A stretch of DNA of 64,000 bases from Cynocephalus volans. Its lineage: Eukaryota > Chordata > Mammalia > Dermoptera > Cynocephalidae. The notes under the pieces were generated by a model. That model had not been told where the DNA came from. It did not search any database and saw only the letters and a program-made list of their open reading frames with translations. Positions 10,584 to 22,800 of the stretch are shown in pieces; the stretch's first letter is position 1; each line of letters opens with the position of its first letter. The stretch is taken from assembly GCF_027409185.1 (NCBI RefSeq), contig NC_084469.1, forward strand, positions 30,246,293 through 30,310,292, given 5' to 3'. The translations under genes and the position numbers were made by a program.

Positions 10584-13500
10584 TTCAGGGTGTATATTTA
10601 AATCCTTAATCCATTTTGAGTTGATTTTAGTATATGGTGAGAAGTATGGATCTAGTTTCATTCTCCTGCATATGGATATCCAGTTATCCCAGCACCATTT
10701 GCTGAAGAGGCAGTCCCTTCCCCAGTGGATAGGCTTGGTGCCTTTGTCAAAGATCAGATGGCAGTAATTGTGTGGCTTGATTTCTGCATTTTCTATTCTG
10801 TTCCATTGGTCAGTGTGTCTGTTTTTATGCCAGTACCATACTGTTTTGGTTATTATAGCTTTGTAGTTTAGCTTAAAGTCCGGTAGTGTTATGCCTCCAG
10901 CTTTAGTTTTTTTGCTCAGCATTGCTTTGGCTATGCGTGGTCTTTTATTATTCCATATAAATGTCTGGATAGTTTTTTCCATTTCTGAGAAAAATGTCTT
11001 TGGAATTGTGATGGAGATTGCATTGAATTTGTATATATCTTTTGGTAGTATGGACATTTTCACTATGTTGATTCTTCCAATCCAAGAGCATGGGATATCT
11101 TTCCATCTTCTTGTATTCTCTCTAATTTCTCTCAGCAGTGGTTTGTACTTCTCATTAGAGAGATTTTTCACCTCCTTGGTTAACTCAATTGCTAAGTATT
11201 TTATTTTTTTGGTGGCTATTGTAAATGGGCAGGCTTTCTTGATTTCTTGTTCTGCATGTTCACTATTGGAGAAAAGAAATGCTACTGATTTTTGTGTGTT
11301 GATTTTGTATCCTGCTACTGTGCTAAAATCATTTATCAATTCCAAGAGGTTTTTTTGTAGAGGTTTTAGGCTGTTCGATATATAGGATCATGTCATATGC
11401 AAACAGGGACAGTTTGACTTCATCTTTTCCAATCTGAATGCCCTTTATTGCCTTCTCTTCTCTGATTGCTCTGGCTAGTACTTCCAACACTATGTTGAAT
11501 AGGAGTGGTGAGAGTGGGCATCCTTGTCTAGTTCCTGTTCTTAAAGGAAAAGCTTTCAGCTTTTCCCCATTCAGGATGACATTGGCAGTGGTTTTGTCAT
11601 ATATGGCTTTAATTATGTTGAGATACTTTCCCTCTATACCTAACTTATAGAGGGTCTTTGTCATGAATGAGTGTTGAACTTTATAAAATGCTTTTTCAGC
11701 ATCTATAGAGATGATCATATGGTCCTTGTGTTTGAGTTTATTAATATGGTGTATCACATTTATTGATTTGCGTATGTTGAACCAACCTTGCATCCCTGGG
11801 ATGAATCCCACTTGATCGTGGTAAATAATTTTACGTATGTGTTGCTGTATTCTGTTTGCTAGTATTTTAGTGAGGATTTTTGCATCTATATTCATCAAGG
11901 ATATCGGCCTGTAGTTTTCTTTTTTGGTTATATCTTTACCTGGTTTTGGTATCAGGATGATGTTTGCTTCATAGAATGAGTTTGGGAGATTTGCGTCTGT
12001 TTCAATCTTTTGGAATAGTTTGTAAAGAATCGGTGTCAATTCCTCTTTAAATGTTTGGTAGAATTCTGCTGTGAATCCATCTGGTCCTGGGCTTTTCTTT
12101 GTTGGGATCCTTCTGATAACAGCTTCAATCTCCTTTGTTGTTATTGGTCTGTTCAAATTTTCTACGTCTTCATGGTTCAGTTTTGGGAGCTTGTGTGGGT
12201 CCAGAAATTTATCCATTTCCTCCAGATTTTCAAATTTGTTGGCGTATAGTTGTTTATAGTAGTCGCGAATGATTCCTTGTATTTCAGATGAATCAGTTGT
12301 GATATCACCTTTTTCATTTCTAATTTTTGTTATTTGAGTCTTCTCTCTTCTTTTTTTTGTTAGCCATGCTAATGGTTTGTCAATTTTATTTATCTTTTCA
12401 GAAAACCAACTTTTTGATTCATTGATCTTTTGAATTGTTTTTTTGGGTTTCAATTTCATTCAGTTCTGCTCTGATCTTAATGATTTCTTTCCGTCTGCTA
12501 ACTTTAGGTTTGGATTGTACTTGTGTTTCTAGTTCTTTAAGGTGAAGTGTTAGGTTGTTCACTTGCCATCTTTCCATTCTTCTGAGGTGAGCATTTAATG
12601 CAATAAATTTCCCCCTTAATACTGCTTTTGCAGTATCCCACAGGTTTTGGTATGATATATCATTGTTTTCATTAGTTTCAATAAATTTTTTGATTTCCTG
12701 CTTGATTTCTTCTTGGACCCATATGTCATTAAGTAGAATGCTGTTTAATTTCCATGTGTTTGTATAGTTTCCAGAGTTTTGTTTGTTATTGATTTCTAGT
12801 TTTAATCCATTGTGGTCTGAGAAAATACATGGGATAATTCCAATTTTTTTGAATTTATGGAGACTTGATTTGTGACCTAATATGTGATCTATCCTGGAGA
12901 ATGATCCATGTGCTGATGAGAAGAATGAATATTCTGAGGTTGTTGGGTGGAATGTTCTGTAGATATCCGCCAATTCCAATTGGTCTAGAGTATTGTTTAG
13001 ATCTTGTGTTTCTCTACTGATTCTTTGCCTAGATGATCTGTCTAATATTGACAGTGGGGTGTTCAGGTCCCCTGCTATTATGGTATTAGTATCTGTTTCC
13101 TTCTTTAGGTCTAATAGAGTTTGTTTTATAAATCTGGCTGCTCCAACATTGGGTGCGTACATATTTATGATTGTTATGTCTTCTTGATAGATCAGTCCTT
13201 TTATCATTAAGTAGTGCCCCTCATTGTCTCTCTTTATGGTTTTAGTTTAAAGTCTGTTTTGTCAGATATAAGAATAGCTACTCCAGCTCATTTTTCTTTT
13301 CTGTTTGCATGGTAAGTCTTTTTCCATCCTTTCACTCTTAGTCTATGTGAGTCTTTATGGGTGAGGTGGGTCTCTTGTAGACAGCATATAGTTGGGTCCT
13401 CCTTTTTAATCCAGTCCACCAGTCTGTGTCTTTTGATTGGAGAATTTAAGCCTTTAACATTAAGAGTTGTTATTGAAAGGTGTTGATTTATTCCTAGCAT
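10584..13500 (-). pseudogene. L1-A ORF2 N-terminal and RT parts, disabled
   Basis: Minus-strand ORF2 starting at ATG 13500 with the LNVKG and QETH endonuclease motifs. An Arg-to-TGA stop follows residue 70 (13288-13290). Frameshifts lie near 13240, 12440 and 11335. Two RT catalytic aspartates are substituted: AFDK reads AFYK (codon 11683-11685) and FADD reads FAYD (codon 11395-11397). The reading frame is finally cut by the 9.8-kb plus-strand insertion at 10583 and resumes at 736 on the far side. Confidence 0.92.
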
Positions 13501-13687
13501 TTTATTGGTTGTTTGGTTGTCCTAGGTGTCTTTTGTTCCTTGCTTTCTGATTTACTGTTTGGTTTCTGTGTTTGTTGGTTCCTTAGGTTGTAGATAGCAT
13601 TTTTGTTTGATTGTTTTCTCTTCATGAATGCCATTTTTATTATACTAGTGGGTTTTGATTTTTCTTGTGTTTTCATGGCAATGGTAG

Positions 13688-14662
13688 TTATTTTTCAGGA
13701 ACCAAACCCAGTATTCCCTTGAGTATTTCTTGTAAGGGTGGTCGTGTGGTAGTGAACTCCCGCAGTTTTTGTTTGTCTGAGAAATATACTATTTGCCTTT
13801 CATTTCGGAAGGATAGCCTTGCAGGGTAGAGTATTCTTGGCTGGCAATCTTTGTCTTTTAGTATTTTGAAAATATCATCCCATTCCTTTCTAGCTTTTAG
13901 GGTTTGTGATGAAAAGTCTGATGTTAGCCTGATTGGGGCTCCCTTATAGGTGATTTGACGCTTCTCTCTTGCTGCTTTTAAGATTCTCTCTTTGTCTTTG
14001 AGTTTTGCCAATTTGACTATAACACGTCTTGGAGAAGACCTTTTTGGGTTGAATACGTTTGGAGATCGTTGAGCTTCCTGGATCTGAAGATCTGTGATTT
14101 TTCCTATACCTGGGAAGTTTTCTACCTCTATTTTGTTGAATATGTTTTCAATGCAGTCTCTGTTTTCCTCCCCTTATGGAATACCCATGAATCGGATATT
14201 TTAGCATTTATGGTTGTCTGATATCTGTCTCAGATTTTCTTCAATGTCTTTGATTCTTTTTTTTTGTCTGCTTCCGCTATTTCAAACAGCCCATCTTCGA
14301 GTTCAGAGGTTCTCTCTTCAACTTCGACAAGCCTGCTGGTTAAATTCTCCGTTGTGTTTTTTATTTCGCTGAATAACTTCTTCAGTTTGGCAAGTTCTGC
14401 TACATTTTTTTTCAGGACATTGATTTCCTTGTACATTTCCTCTTTCAGATCATGTATACTTTTCCTTGTTTCCTCATGATGTCTAGCTGAGTTTTATTGT
14501 ATCTCATTCAGTTTCCTTAGAATTATCACTCGAAATTCCTTGTCTGTCATTTCAAGGGCTTCTTGTTCTATAGGATCTAGAGTTTGAGATTTATTAACTT
14601 TTGGTGGTGTACTTTCTTGATCTTTTGTATTTCTGGTATCTTTTTTTTTGATGTTTATTCAT
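13688..14662 (-). pseudogene. L1-A ORF1, disabled
   Basis: Homologue of the intact ORF1 at 2292-3272, with the matching start at 14662. It has a Glu/Gln-to-TAA type stop near 14495, a frameshift after the DKKKE stretch near 14265, and further stops in the following segment. The C-terminal 107 codons (13688-14011) are open and include the conserved PIRLTSDFSSQ block and the same VPEK ending as the plus-strand copy. Confidence 0.9.
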
Positions 14663-14799
14663 TGTGGCAGGGGGTTTCACAGTCCACCAGTTTGCCACTA
14701 TTGGCTAACTAAGGTGTTGCTGTGGTTGCCAATTTGGTATGGTTACCTCCGTAACTGCTCAGTTGGCCTCTAGTGCCTTATGTGTGTGGTTGTCTTGGG

Positions 14800-15760
14800 T
14801 CTTGGGTGTCTCCAGTGAGCCACCTTTCTGGTCAGCTTGGACTCTACTGGGCTGCTGGATCACGGGGCATTACCGCAGGGTGTTTGGTCTCTGCTGAGCT
14901 TCCACTTCCTGTGCTGGATTTCTCCCTGTTCCGTATGCTTGGGCATGGGCTGCTGGGATGCACTGAGGCACCACAGAGCATGTGGTCTCTGCAGAGCTTC
15001 CCTTTCCCATACCATATGTCTCCCTGCTCTGTGTGCACTAGGCCAGGCTTGGGATGGAGCCAGGTGGCGGCAGTGAATCCTACCTGCTGCTAGATCACCC
15101 GGCGGTGGCCCTCCCATAGGGTGTGTGGACTCTATGGAGCTTCTATCTCCCTTGCTGGACGTCTCTGTGCTCCATGCACATTGGGCCGGGCTGCTGGTTC
15201 GCATGGCAGCAGTGTGGTCCCCGTGGAGTTCCCGCCTCCCCTGCCAGACATCTCCCTTCTCCAAGCACACTAGGCAGGGATGGGGATGGAGCTGGGTGCC
15301 TGCGGTGAAGCCTACCTGTTGGATCACGCAGTGGCAGCCCCACAGGGTGTGTGGTTTCTGCCGAGTCTCCCCCTCCCTAGCCTGATGTCTTCCCACTTTG
15401 TGCACACTGGGCTGGGCTGGGAATGGAGCTGGGTGGCAGTATTGAAGCCTACCTGCTGGATATCACAGTGGCAGCCCTGCAGGGTGTGTGTTTTCTGCTG
15501 AGTCTCCACCTCCCTAGCTGGACGTCTCCTTGCTCTGTGCACACTGGGCTGGACTACAGGCTCTTGCAGTGGCGGCCCACAGGGTGTGTGTTTTCTGCCG
15601 AGTCTCCACCTCCCTAGCCAGACGTCTCCCCACTCTGTGTGCACTGGACTGGGCTGCTGGATGTCGGAGTGGTGGCCCCCCAGGGTGTGTGTTTTCTGCC
15701 GAGTCTCCACCTCCCTAGCTGGACGTCTCCCTGCTCTGAGCACACTTGCCTGGGCTTGCC
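14800..15760 (-). repeat. Tandem monomer array in L1-A 5' UTR
   Basis: About eight related units, each with a core that reads on the plus strand (C)AGGGTGTGTG(G/T)TTTCTGC(C/T)GAG followed by CTCC and a GACGTCTCC-like block. Cores begin near 14878, 14974, 15117, 15212, 15342, 15479, 15580 and 15682. Spacing alternates between about 100 and 130-143 bp, the longer units carrying an extra GGAGCTGGGTGGC-type segment. The last two or three units are the most alike. This layout resembles rodent L1 monomer promoters. Confidence 0.8.
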
Positions 15761-15769
15761 TTGAAAGTA

Positions 15770-16067
15770 GAAACCAAGTCTAGTTCATTCGGCATTAAAT
15801 CATCTACCATAGTGCTTTGCAGGAAGACAGGCTCAATAAATGTCTTGCCGCTCTCATGGCTGAGGTGTGAGGCATGGGCCCTGAGTAGGTGGGATGGTAG
15901 GTCCTTCATTTATATCTTCACTTTGTCTTGTCTAGTTTGCTCTGTGAGATGCCTAATTAAAGTAGTCCTGTCACTCTGCATTCCTCCCTTACTGTGCTCT
16001 ATTTATCCAATCTTTGATTCAAGGAAAAAATCTTATCATTGCATAATGCAGGACTTTTATTTATTAG
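15770..16067. other. Flanking DNA with a faint MIR/L2-type 3' end
   Basis: The stretch around 15780-15845 (ATCTACCATAGTGCTTTGCA, then CAATAAATGT) resembles the 3' end of MIR3/L2 class repeats. The rest is single-copy DNA with no gene signal. Confidence 0.4.
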
Positions 16068-16069
16068 CC

Positions 16070-16166
<97 letters not shown>

Positions 16167-16168
16167 AA

Positions 16169-16202
<34 letters not shown>

Positions 16203-16204
16203 AA

Positions 16205-16272
<68 letters not shown>

Positions 16273-16317
16273 CATCCATCCATCCATCTATCTATCTATC
16301 TAAATATCTATCTATCC

Positions 16318-16371
<54 letters not shown>
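16068..16371. repeat. (ATCT)n tetranucleotide microsatellite
   Basis: About 300 bp of nearly uninterrupted TATC repeats. AAATA interruptions occur near 16166, 16202 and 16302, with a short CCAT patch around 16271-16287. The ORF of repeated Leu-Ser-Ile-Tyr across it is a by-product of the repeat. Confidence 0.98.
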
Positions 16372-16372
<1 letters not shown>

Positions 16373-17111
16373 ATCTATCACCTTCTATCATCTGTCATCT
16401 CTCTATGTATTTATACAGGATAAGATAACAAGCACCCTTTGATTAAGCACCTAACCTGAAAATTAGGACTTCAGTACTAACCTCTATCAACTACATGGTC
16501 TCCTCACTTCAATTCCCTCGAGTCTCTTCTCTTACATATCCTCTCATCTTAAGTCCTGTGCTCCTCTTTCCCTTAATTCTGTTTTGAATGAACCCACATT
16601 GCATGTATACCCTTTCCCAAAAGGTGTATTTTTTGGTCATTTTAGTTTTAAGTTTTTAAACTTAGTATTATGTTAATGAGATCAATCAACTTGTAGCATG
16701 TCTCTGTGGACCATTTAGAAAAAAAGGGACTCATCTACGGGCTTGGGTGACTAATCCCATTTACCAAGCACTTAATAGTCAAACAATGAATCGATATTTG
16801 AAGAGTGATTTATGGACTTCAAAGCATGAGCTATTGTGATCCTCCCAGCTTGTGAACTGTACTCTGCTAGTCAGTAGCATAGCTGGGGCACGGTCCCATT
16901 AGTCCTGTGCTGGTGCTCTGCCAAAAGGAACAGAAATGTGTAAAATTTGGTACTCTCAATAAAATATCTCAATCTCATCCATCTGTTATAAGACTTCTGA
17001 GAGGATAAATTTTCTGGCTGAAAAGATCACAGATGGCTTCTTGGATGGGATGACATTGGGGGTGGATTTTCGGGTGTGTATTGCAGTCTCCAGTGTATGT
17101 CCTCACATTGG
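16372..17111. other. Single-copy 3' flank of the OR1A-like gene
   Basis: No gene or clear repeat. A weak MIR-like stretch (AGCATAGCTGGGGCACGG near 16877) is possible. It includes the presumed 3' UTR of the minus-strand OR gene; an AATAAA occurs near 16959 in plus orientation only. Confidence 0.4.
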
Positions 17112-18041
17112 TTATGAGAAGATTCTCTTGCTGAAGAGTTTCCGCAGGGCAGCCTTCATGTCCCGGTTTCTCAGACTATAGATGAAAGGGTTTAACATCA
17201 GGGTCACTGCGATGTACATCACAGTTATCACTGCATCCTTTAGGCTATAAGTTGTGAGAGGGCGGAAATACATGCCCATGACTGTCCCGTAGTACAAAGA
17301 GACAACTGTGAGGTGGGAACCACAGGTGGAGAAGGCTTTGAGCACACCCTTAGTGGAGGGAACCCGTAAGACCGTGGAGAAGACCCGAACATAGGAGATA
17401 ATGATGAATAGCAATGGCATGCAGAAAACGCTAACCCCGAGGTACATCATCTTCACATTAAAGTGGATGTCAGAACAGGACAGCTTGAGCAAAGAGGCAA
17501 TGTCACAGTAGAAGTTGGTCACTTCCTGATTGTCACAAAAGGACAGACTAGCTGTGAGCAGAGTGTGGGGGAGGGAATTGGAAATTCCAATCACCCAGGA
17601 CCCAACAACTAGCAGAACACAGGACTTTGGACTCACTATTGTTGTGTAGTGAAGTGGGTGGCTGATGGCCACAGCACGATCATATGCCATCACAGCCAAA
17701 ATGTAGCTGTCTGTGTTAGCCAAGGCTATCATGAAGTTCATCTGTGTTAGGCAACCCCCAAAGGAGATGGACTTGCTACCCGAGAGATGGTTAGCCAGCA
17801 TCTTAGGGACGGTTACAGATGAGAAGAAGACGTCCACCAAGGAGAGGTTGGCAAGGAAAAAATACATGGGGATGTGAAGGCGAACGTCAGAGTGAATGGC
17901 CCAGATGATGAGCAGGTTTCCAATCAATGTGACGGGGTAAATGACCAGGAAGAGGATGAAGAAGAAATATTCTTGTTCCTGCTGACCAGTTATTCCCAGG
18001 AGGATGAAATCCAAGGTAGAGGACTGGTTTCCTTCCCTCAT
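17112..18041 (-). CDS. OR1A: Olfactory receptor, family 1, OR1A-like
   Basis: Intact intronless 309-residue class A GPCR, the usual OR length. It would act in cilia of olfactory sensory neurons, binding odorants and signalling through Golf. Visible features: N-glycosylation site NQS at 5-7; TM1 with GN at 41-42; LHIPMYFFLANLS at 55-67; conserved cysteines 97 and 179; MAYDRAVAI at 118-126; [10 protein letters not shown] at 235-244; NPFIYSLRN at 284-292. MREGNQSST at the N-terminus, AYDRAVAIS instead of the common DRYVAIC, and the ending ALRKLFSKRI match human OR1A1/OR1A2 as I recall them; which paralogue cannot be decided here. The start has a good context (GCCATGA). One oddity: VTLMLNPFIY has Leu where nearly all ORs have Pro before TM7's NPFIY. 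The coding exon is complete; upstream 5' UTR exons are not identifiable. Confidence 0.93.
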   Translation of the reverse strand: MREGNQSSTLDFILLGITGQQEQEYFFFILFLVIYPVTLIGNLLIIWAIHSDVRLHIPMYFFLANLSLVDVFFSSVTVPKMLANHLSGSKSISFGGCLTQMNFMIALANTDSYILAVMAYDRAVAISHPLHYTTIVSPKSCVLLVVGSWVIGISNSLPHTLLTASLSFCDNQEVTNFYCDIASLLKLSCSDIHFNVKMMYLGVSVFCMPLLFIIISYVRVFSTVLRVPSTKGVLKAFSTCGSHLTVVSLYYGTVMGMYFRPLTTYSLKDAVITVMYIAVTLMLNPFIYSLRNRDMKAALRKLFSKRIFS

Positions 18042-20600
18042 GGCTTCTTAAGCATGAAAGTGAAGAGGAATTCAGAATTATTAGTGCAGTTCCTATGTGC
18101 AATTATCTTCCTTATCCATCCCTTTTGACTGACATGATCAATTGTGTCTATCCTTGGATTTACAAAATCCACAGATAGCCAATATGTGGGGGGGATGGGA
18201 TCTCTGTGTGTCAGTGAAGCTAGATGACAATTAGCCCTGGACACTAATATTTAAGAAGCGAGCGATCTGACTATCAGAGGTGACTATCCTCTCCAACCCC
18301 TGCACCACCACTGAGACAGCTAGCATTTAATCATTTAATAAATAAATTGTATATTCTATGCCCTTGACACTTTCTTAGGCTTTGTGGAAAAATCATGAAT
18401 GCATGAAAGGACAGTTTATTCATCTGTTTGTTTAATGAATTGACAGGGTCTGCTGTCAAGGACATTACAACTTCATGGAAATGCCAGAAAAACACACTAA
18501 TTTAATTACACAGGATAAGGAATGGAGAGTATTTTGGAATATTTGAAAAAACAATCCAGTGCAAAGAATGTGCCAGTACAGTAGCACGCTGGAGAATTAG
18601 AAATTAAACTCTGAGGGAGCCCTGAGCCCAGAACCCAAGAAGTAACAGGTGTTTATACTGCTATCAGAAGCTTGTAAGTGATAATGAATAAATACTGGGG
18701 TTCGAACCTAGCAACAGGCTCAGTGGATTTCCTCCTCAGGTATCTCATTTTCAATACAGACTTTCACCATCTCCTTTGACAGGATTTATTTCTTTTCCAA
18801 ACACTTAAATATATGTAATCATAATGTGTTTTTTCATATCATCTCTTCCTTTTTTTTTTCACTTCTTTTGGTGACATCTAACTCCTTAGTGGCTCCAACT
18901 ACTGATTAGTAGACTCTCAGGTCTATAGCTACAGGCTTAATCTCTTTTCCCCATATTTCTTTGTTCAGTAATCTTTCCACCACAGTTGACCAATTCCCAT
19001 ATTCTACACATCAACCAAGTAGATTGCAAAGTTTTTTGAGGAAACTTTTCTACATATCTCATCTATTTTTTAACTCTTCCAGAGAGAACATTGAGGAATA
19101 TTGCTCATTGTTTTAATCAATATGTTTGTATTCAATATTACTTGAGTTAAATCGAGGTTCAATTTATGAGTTATCTTCATGGGTTCCCCACATGTGGGAT
19201 GTTCACAGGCATCCAGTTTATCCTTCACTTCTACATCTAATCTTGCTGATTTTCATTTAAATAATTATTAGATAAATGAATATTTCTACTTATTCTTTCA
19301 ATACTTTGGCTTAGACTATTACTACCTTCTACCTGAAATATTGTATTACTCCCTTTAGTGCTTGACTACAGGTTTTCTCCATTTTAATCAATCTTGCATT
19401 CTCAGGCCTACTAACTGTGGCAGAGACTTCTAGCAGATAAGCAAAATCCATGTAATTCTCATCTTTGTGGACATCCCACTAGACTATATTTTCAAGTCAC
19501 CAACTCCCTGTAGTGAGGTGTGGTTTGTGACTGAGTTCTACCCAATCCAGTTCTGTGTTCTAGTCCTATTCTTCCCTTGCATAATCTTTTCCCTTTTACC
19601 AGCAGGACATAAATGGCAAGGAAGCTAAATGGGACAGTGAAGTCACATGGTAGAATGAGTCTTATCTCTATTTCTCCACATGCAAGAAAGATACCCACCA
19701 CCAAGATGACCACTGGGACTGTTACATAGGAGATAAACTTTTTTTTTGTCTGAACAGTTACATATTTTGTGATCTGTTACTGTGGTCCAGGATATCCTAA
19801 GTAATTCAAATTCACTAATTTTTCTAAAGAGAACTCTATTCGATTATTACTTGAATCTATATTTAATTCAATAACCAATTATTATCTCCTATATTATACA
19901 TCAGAATTATATGCTAGACCCAGGGGATGCAGGTTCAATTATATTTTTCCCAGTTATGATGTGCTTTTTCATCTCAGCATCTGAAGGAATTTGGTTTTCT
20001 TTCTCATAATGCCTTTTCTCATCCTCACATAGAATCATAATATCTCAGGGTTCAGAGAGTTTCGTAAGTCTTAGATTCTATGGATAGTTCATTTGGTATA
20101 GAGGTGTAAGATTTCAGGGGAGGATTCTTGGCAACACAGCAGACTAAGCTGATGTTCACAGGTTTCATTCTTATTAAAACACATAGAAATTCTACATTAT
20201 ATTTTATAATATATGTTTCATTATAAATGTAAAATTAAAAAATTACAAGTAGTCAAATCTAGAAGAAAATAATTGGAATGCCTAGGTATGACAAAAAAAA
20301 CTTCAAAGGTAGTGTTGTAAGCCATAGCAGATGCTATGGTGGCATCTTGGGGTTTCCAAATAGGAATTAGATACTAATAGCTGGAGTCTGAGGTGTTAAC
20401 ATTTCCTTGTACAAGAGATTGGCCATGGATTGGTATAAAATATGGATCTCAATTTGAATCCCTGCATAAAACACTTGAAGTGTTATTCTATTTGTGGAAA
20501 AAAATTGTAGAAAAACTTTGCCATATAAAAATTTGAAAGAAAAGAATAAAATGGGTAGAATTCATAGAAAATATTGTTTTCCACAAAGAAATCTCAGGGT
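18042..20600. other. Intergenic DNA upstream of the OR1A-like gene
   Basis: Should contain the promoter and noncoding first exon of the minus-strand OR gene, but I cannot place them. The sequence is AT-rich from about 18780 with no convincing ORF. The block 19490-19720 has the look of an old DNA-transposon or LTR remnant that I cannot name, and 20100-20600 may be the decayed 5' region of an old L1. Confidence 0.4.
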
Positions 20601-20629
20601 ATCTCAAAATAAACTGAGTCTTCAGCACG

Positions 20630-21150
20630 TTCGTTGGATATAAATCACCACTGAAATACCAATACTGTTCTGATATATTAGCAATAATAAACTAGAAATT
20701 AGAATTTTTAAAAAAGAATCCCATTCACAATAGCAACAATAGAAATTTTAAGTAAACTTCAAGTAATTCAAACAAAGGAGGTATAATATTGAATTTAAAA
20801 ACTGTAAACATTACTGAATGACAGAAAAGAATAGCTACAAAAATAAAGATATAAACAACATTAATAGAGACAATATGGTAAAAATTTCAATTTTCCAATT
20901 AATTTATAAATTTGTTGCAATCCCTATCAAAATATCATAGGTTACTTTTAAACTTACTAACCCAATTCAAAAATCCATGTAGACAAATAAAGAGCTCTGA
21001 AGACCAAAGACAATATGAGGAAAAAGAACAAGAGGGCAGAATTGCCCTATCATGCATGAAAAAAATTTACTCTGATAATTCAGGCATAGGGACTGACAAA
21101 GAGATCTATATAATATACAAGAAAGCCTAGGAAGAGATCAAGCATTTATT
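20630..21150 (+). mobile_element. Old L1 ORF2 fragment
   Basis: Diverged plus-strand L1 sequence. It contains the TGCAATCCCTATCAAAATA block typical of the region after the RT domain and a decayed form of the following coding stretch, with no open frame. Older than the L1s at 1-15760. Confidence 0.7.
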
Positions 21151-21979
21151 AGTAATTTGATACATACCATGGGTTGGTTTAGAAATAGGCAGGGAAACTG
21201 CACAGTGACCTTGGAGGGAAACATGCCATTCTGTGCCCTGCAGGCAAGCCTGCTCACTTAAGTCTCTCTGGAGATCTAGAATTGCCCTGTAAATATGCTT
21301 CATTCTGTCTCAGCTGTGGTCTGAAAGCCCTTATTCCTGCCAAGGGAACTGCCAGAAGACTTACCTGTCTGTGCCTTCAGAGACAGGTGTGCAGACATCA
21401 GTATCAACAGTGGACTTTGAAGCAGCCCTATGACTCAGATCCAACCCTGCATGCCAAGGGAACTTCTCAGTGACCTAGTGGGAGCCTTCCCATGGACCCA
21501 GAAAAAGTAACACCCATCCATGCACCTGGTAAGAGACGCACTGTCTGTGGAACCTGCACCAGCCCTACTAACCAAGGTCTTGGAGGTAATCCAGCACACA
21601 CAGGAACTAGACTCAATCCACATCCATGTGACCCCCTTGTAACAGGCTCACTAACTGTGAACCTAACTGTGGACTCAACAGCAGCCATGTGAACCAGCTC
21701 CTTCCCTCCCCAACTGCATTACTGGAGGCAATCTCATCAGCCCATGGACCCCACAGAAGAAGGCCTTTATCTGCCAAAACCAGTCTGTAAAGACTGGAAG
21801 AGGTGTTTTTTCCTTCTAATGTACCAACACCAAAGAAAATCTATTAGATAACAAAGAGTTAGGCAAACATGACACCATCAAGGAAACTAATTATGTTCCA
21901 GTAATTGACACCAACAAAATGGAGATCTACAAATTGTGTGAAAAATAATTAAAAATAATCATCTTGATGAAGTTCAATT

Positions 21980-22800
21980 AGATGCAAGATAACACAGCTA
22001 GACAACTAAACAGTATTAGAAACACTGCATAAACAAAATGAGAAGTTTAACAAAGAAATAGAAATCCCCTCACCAAAACCAAAAAACCAGAAAATTTAGA
22101 GCTAAAGAATAAAATGACAGAATTGGAAAAGTCAATAGAGAGCTTTAGCAGCATACTCTATCATGCAGAAGAAAGAAGTGGTGAGCTCAAAGACTGATTA
22201 TTTGAAATTAATGAATTAGTGGAACAACAACAAGAATAAAAAATAGTGAATAAAGCATAAGGGACCATTAGACACCATCAAGCATACAGATGTATGAAAC
22301 ACTGAAGACACAGAAGGAGAAGAGAGAGATAGAAGGGAAGAAAGCTTATTTGGAGAAATATTGGCTAAAGACTTCCCAAATCTTGGGAGTGATATGGACA
22401 CTCATTCATGTAGCTCAAAAGATTCCAAGCAAAGTCAACCCAAAGAAGAATATTTCAAAACACATTACAATTAAATTGTTAAAAGTCAAAGACAAAGAGA
22501 AGATTTATAATGCATCATGAGAAAAGAGACTTATCTCGTATAAGGAACCCCCCATAAGGCTATTAGTGGATTTCTGACAGAAATCTTGCAAGCCAGGGGA
22601 AATGGGATAATATATTCAAAATGTTGAAAGAAAAAAAACTCCAACCAAGAATACTATACTCAGCAAACCTGTCCTTCAAAAATGAAGGGGATATAAAGAC
22701 ATTCCCAGACAAAGAAAAGCTGAAGGAGTTTGTCACCACAAGTCTTATCTTATGGGAAATGCTAAAAGGAATTCTTCAAGTTGAAATGAAGGTATGCTAA
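21980..22800 (+). pseudogene. ORF1 remnant of the old L1
   Basis: Homology to L1 ORF1 is seen in the translated C-terminal part: the sequence for TPR-ILYSANLSFKNEGD (about 22645-22690) matches the ORF1 C-terminal domain. Several stops and shifts precede it, and no long frame survives. Confidence 0.75.

Larger units (their letters stand above)
10569..15760 (-). mobile_element. L1-A: LINE-1 host element, 5' part
   Basis: The 5' part of the minus-strand L1 whose 3' part is at 1-751. Read on the minus strand it has a repeat-rich 5' UTR (15760 to 14663), ORF1 (14662-13688), a spacer, and ORF2 from 13500 down to the insertion site at 10583. The distal 5' end carrying a CAAGATGGCG motif is not visible; the element seems to end inside its 5' UTR repeat array near 15760. 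It is older than the plus-strand insertion it contains. All reading frames are broken. Confidence 0.9.

Noticed and set aside
14773-15783. Overlapping ORFs of 60-180 codons across the repeat array
   Set aside because: They run through an L1 5' UTR repeat array in several frames on both strands, and they vary with the repeat unit. No protein features.
16068-16371. Possible CRISPR array or repetitive protein
   Set aside because: Simple (ATCT)n; no spacers of unique sequence and no coding signal. This is mammalian DNA.
17874-18128. Antisense ORF over the OR1A-like start
   Set aside because: Shadow frame of the real OR gene.
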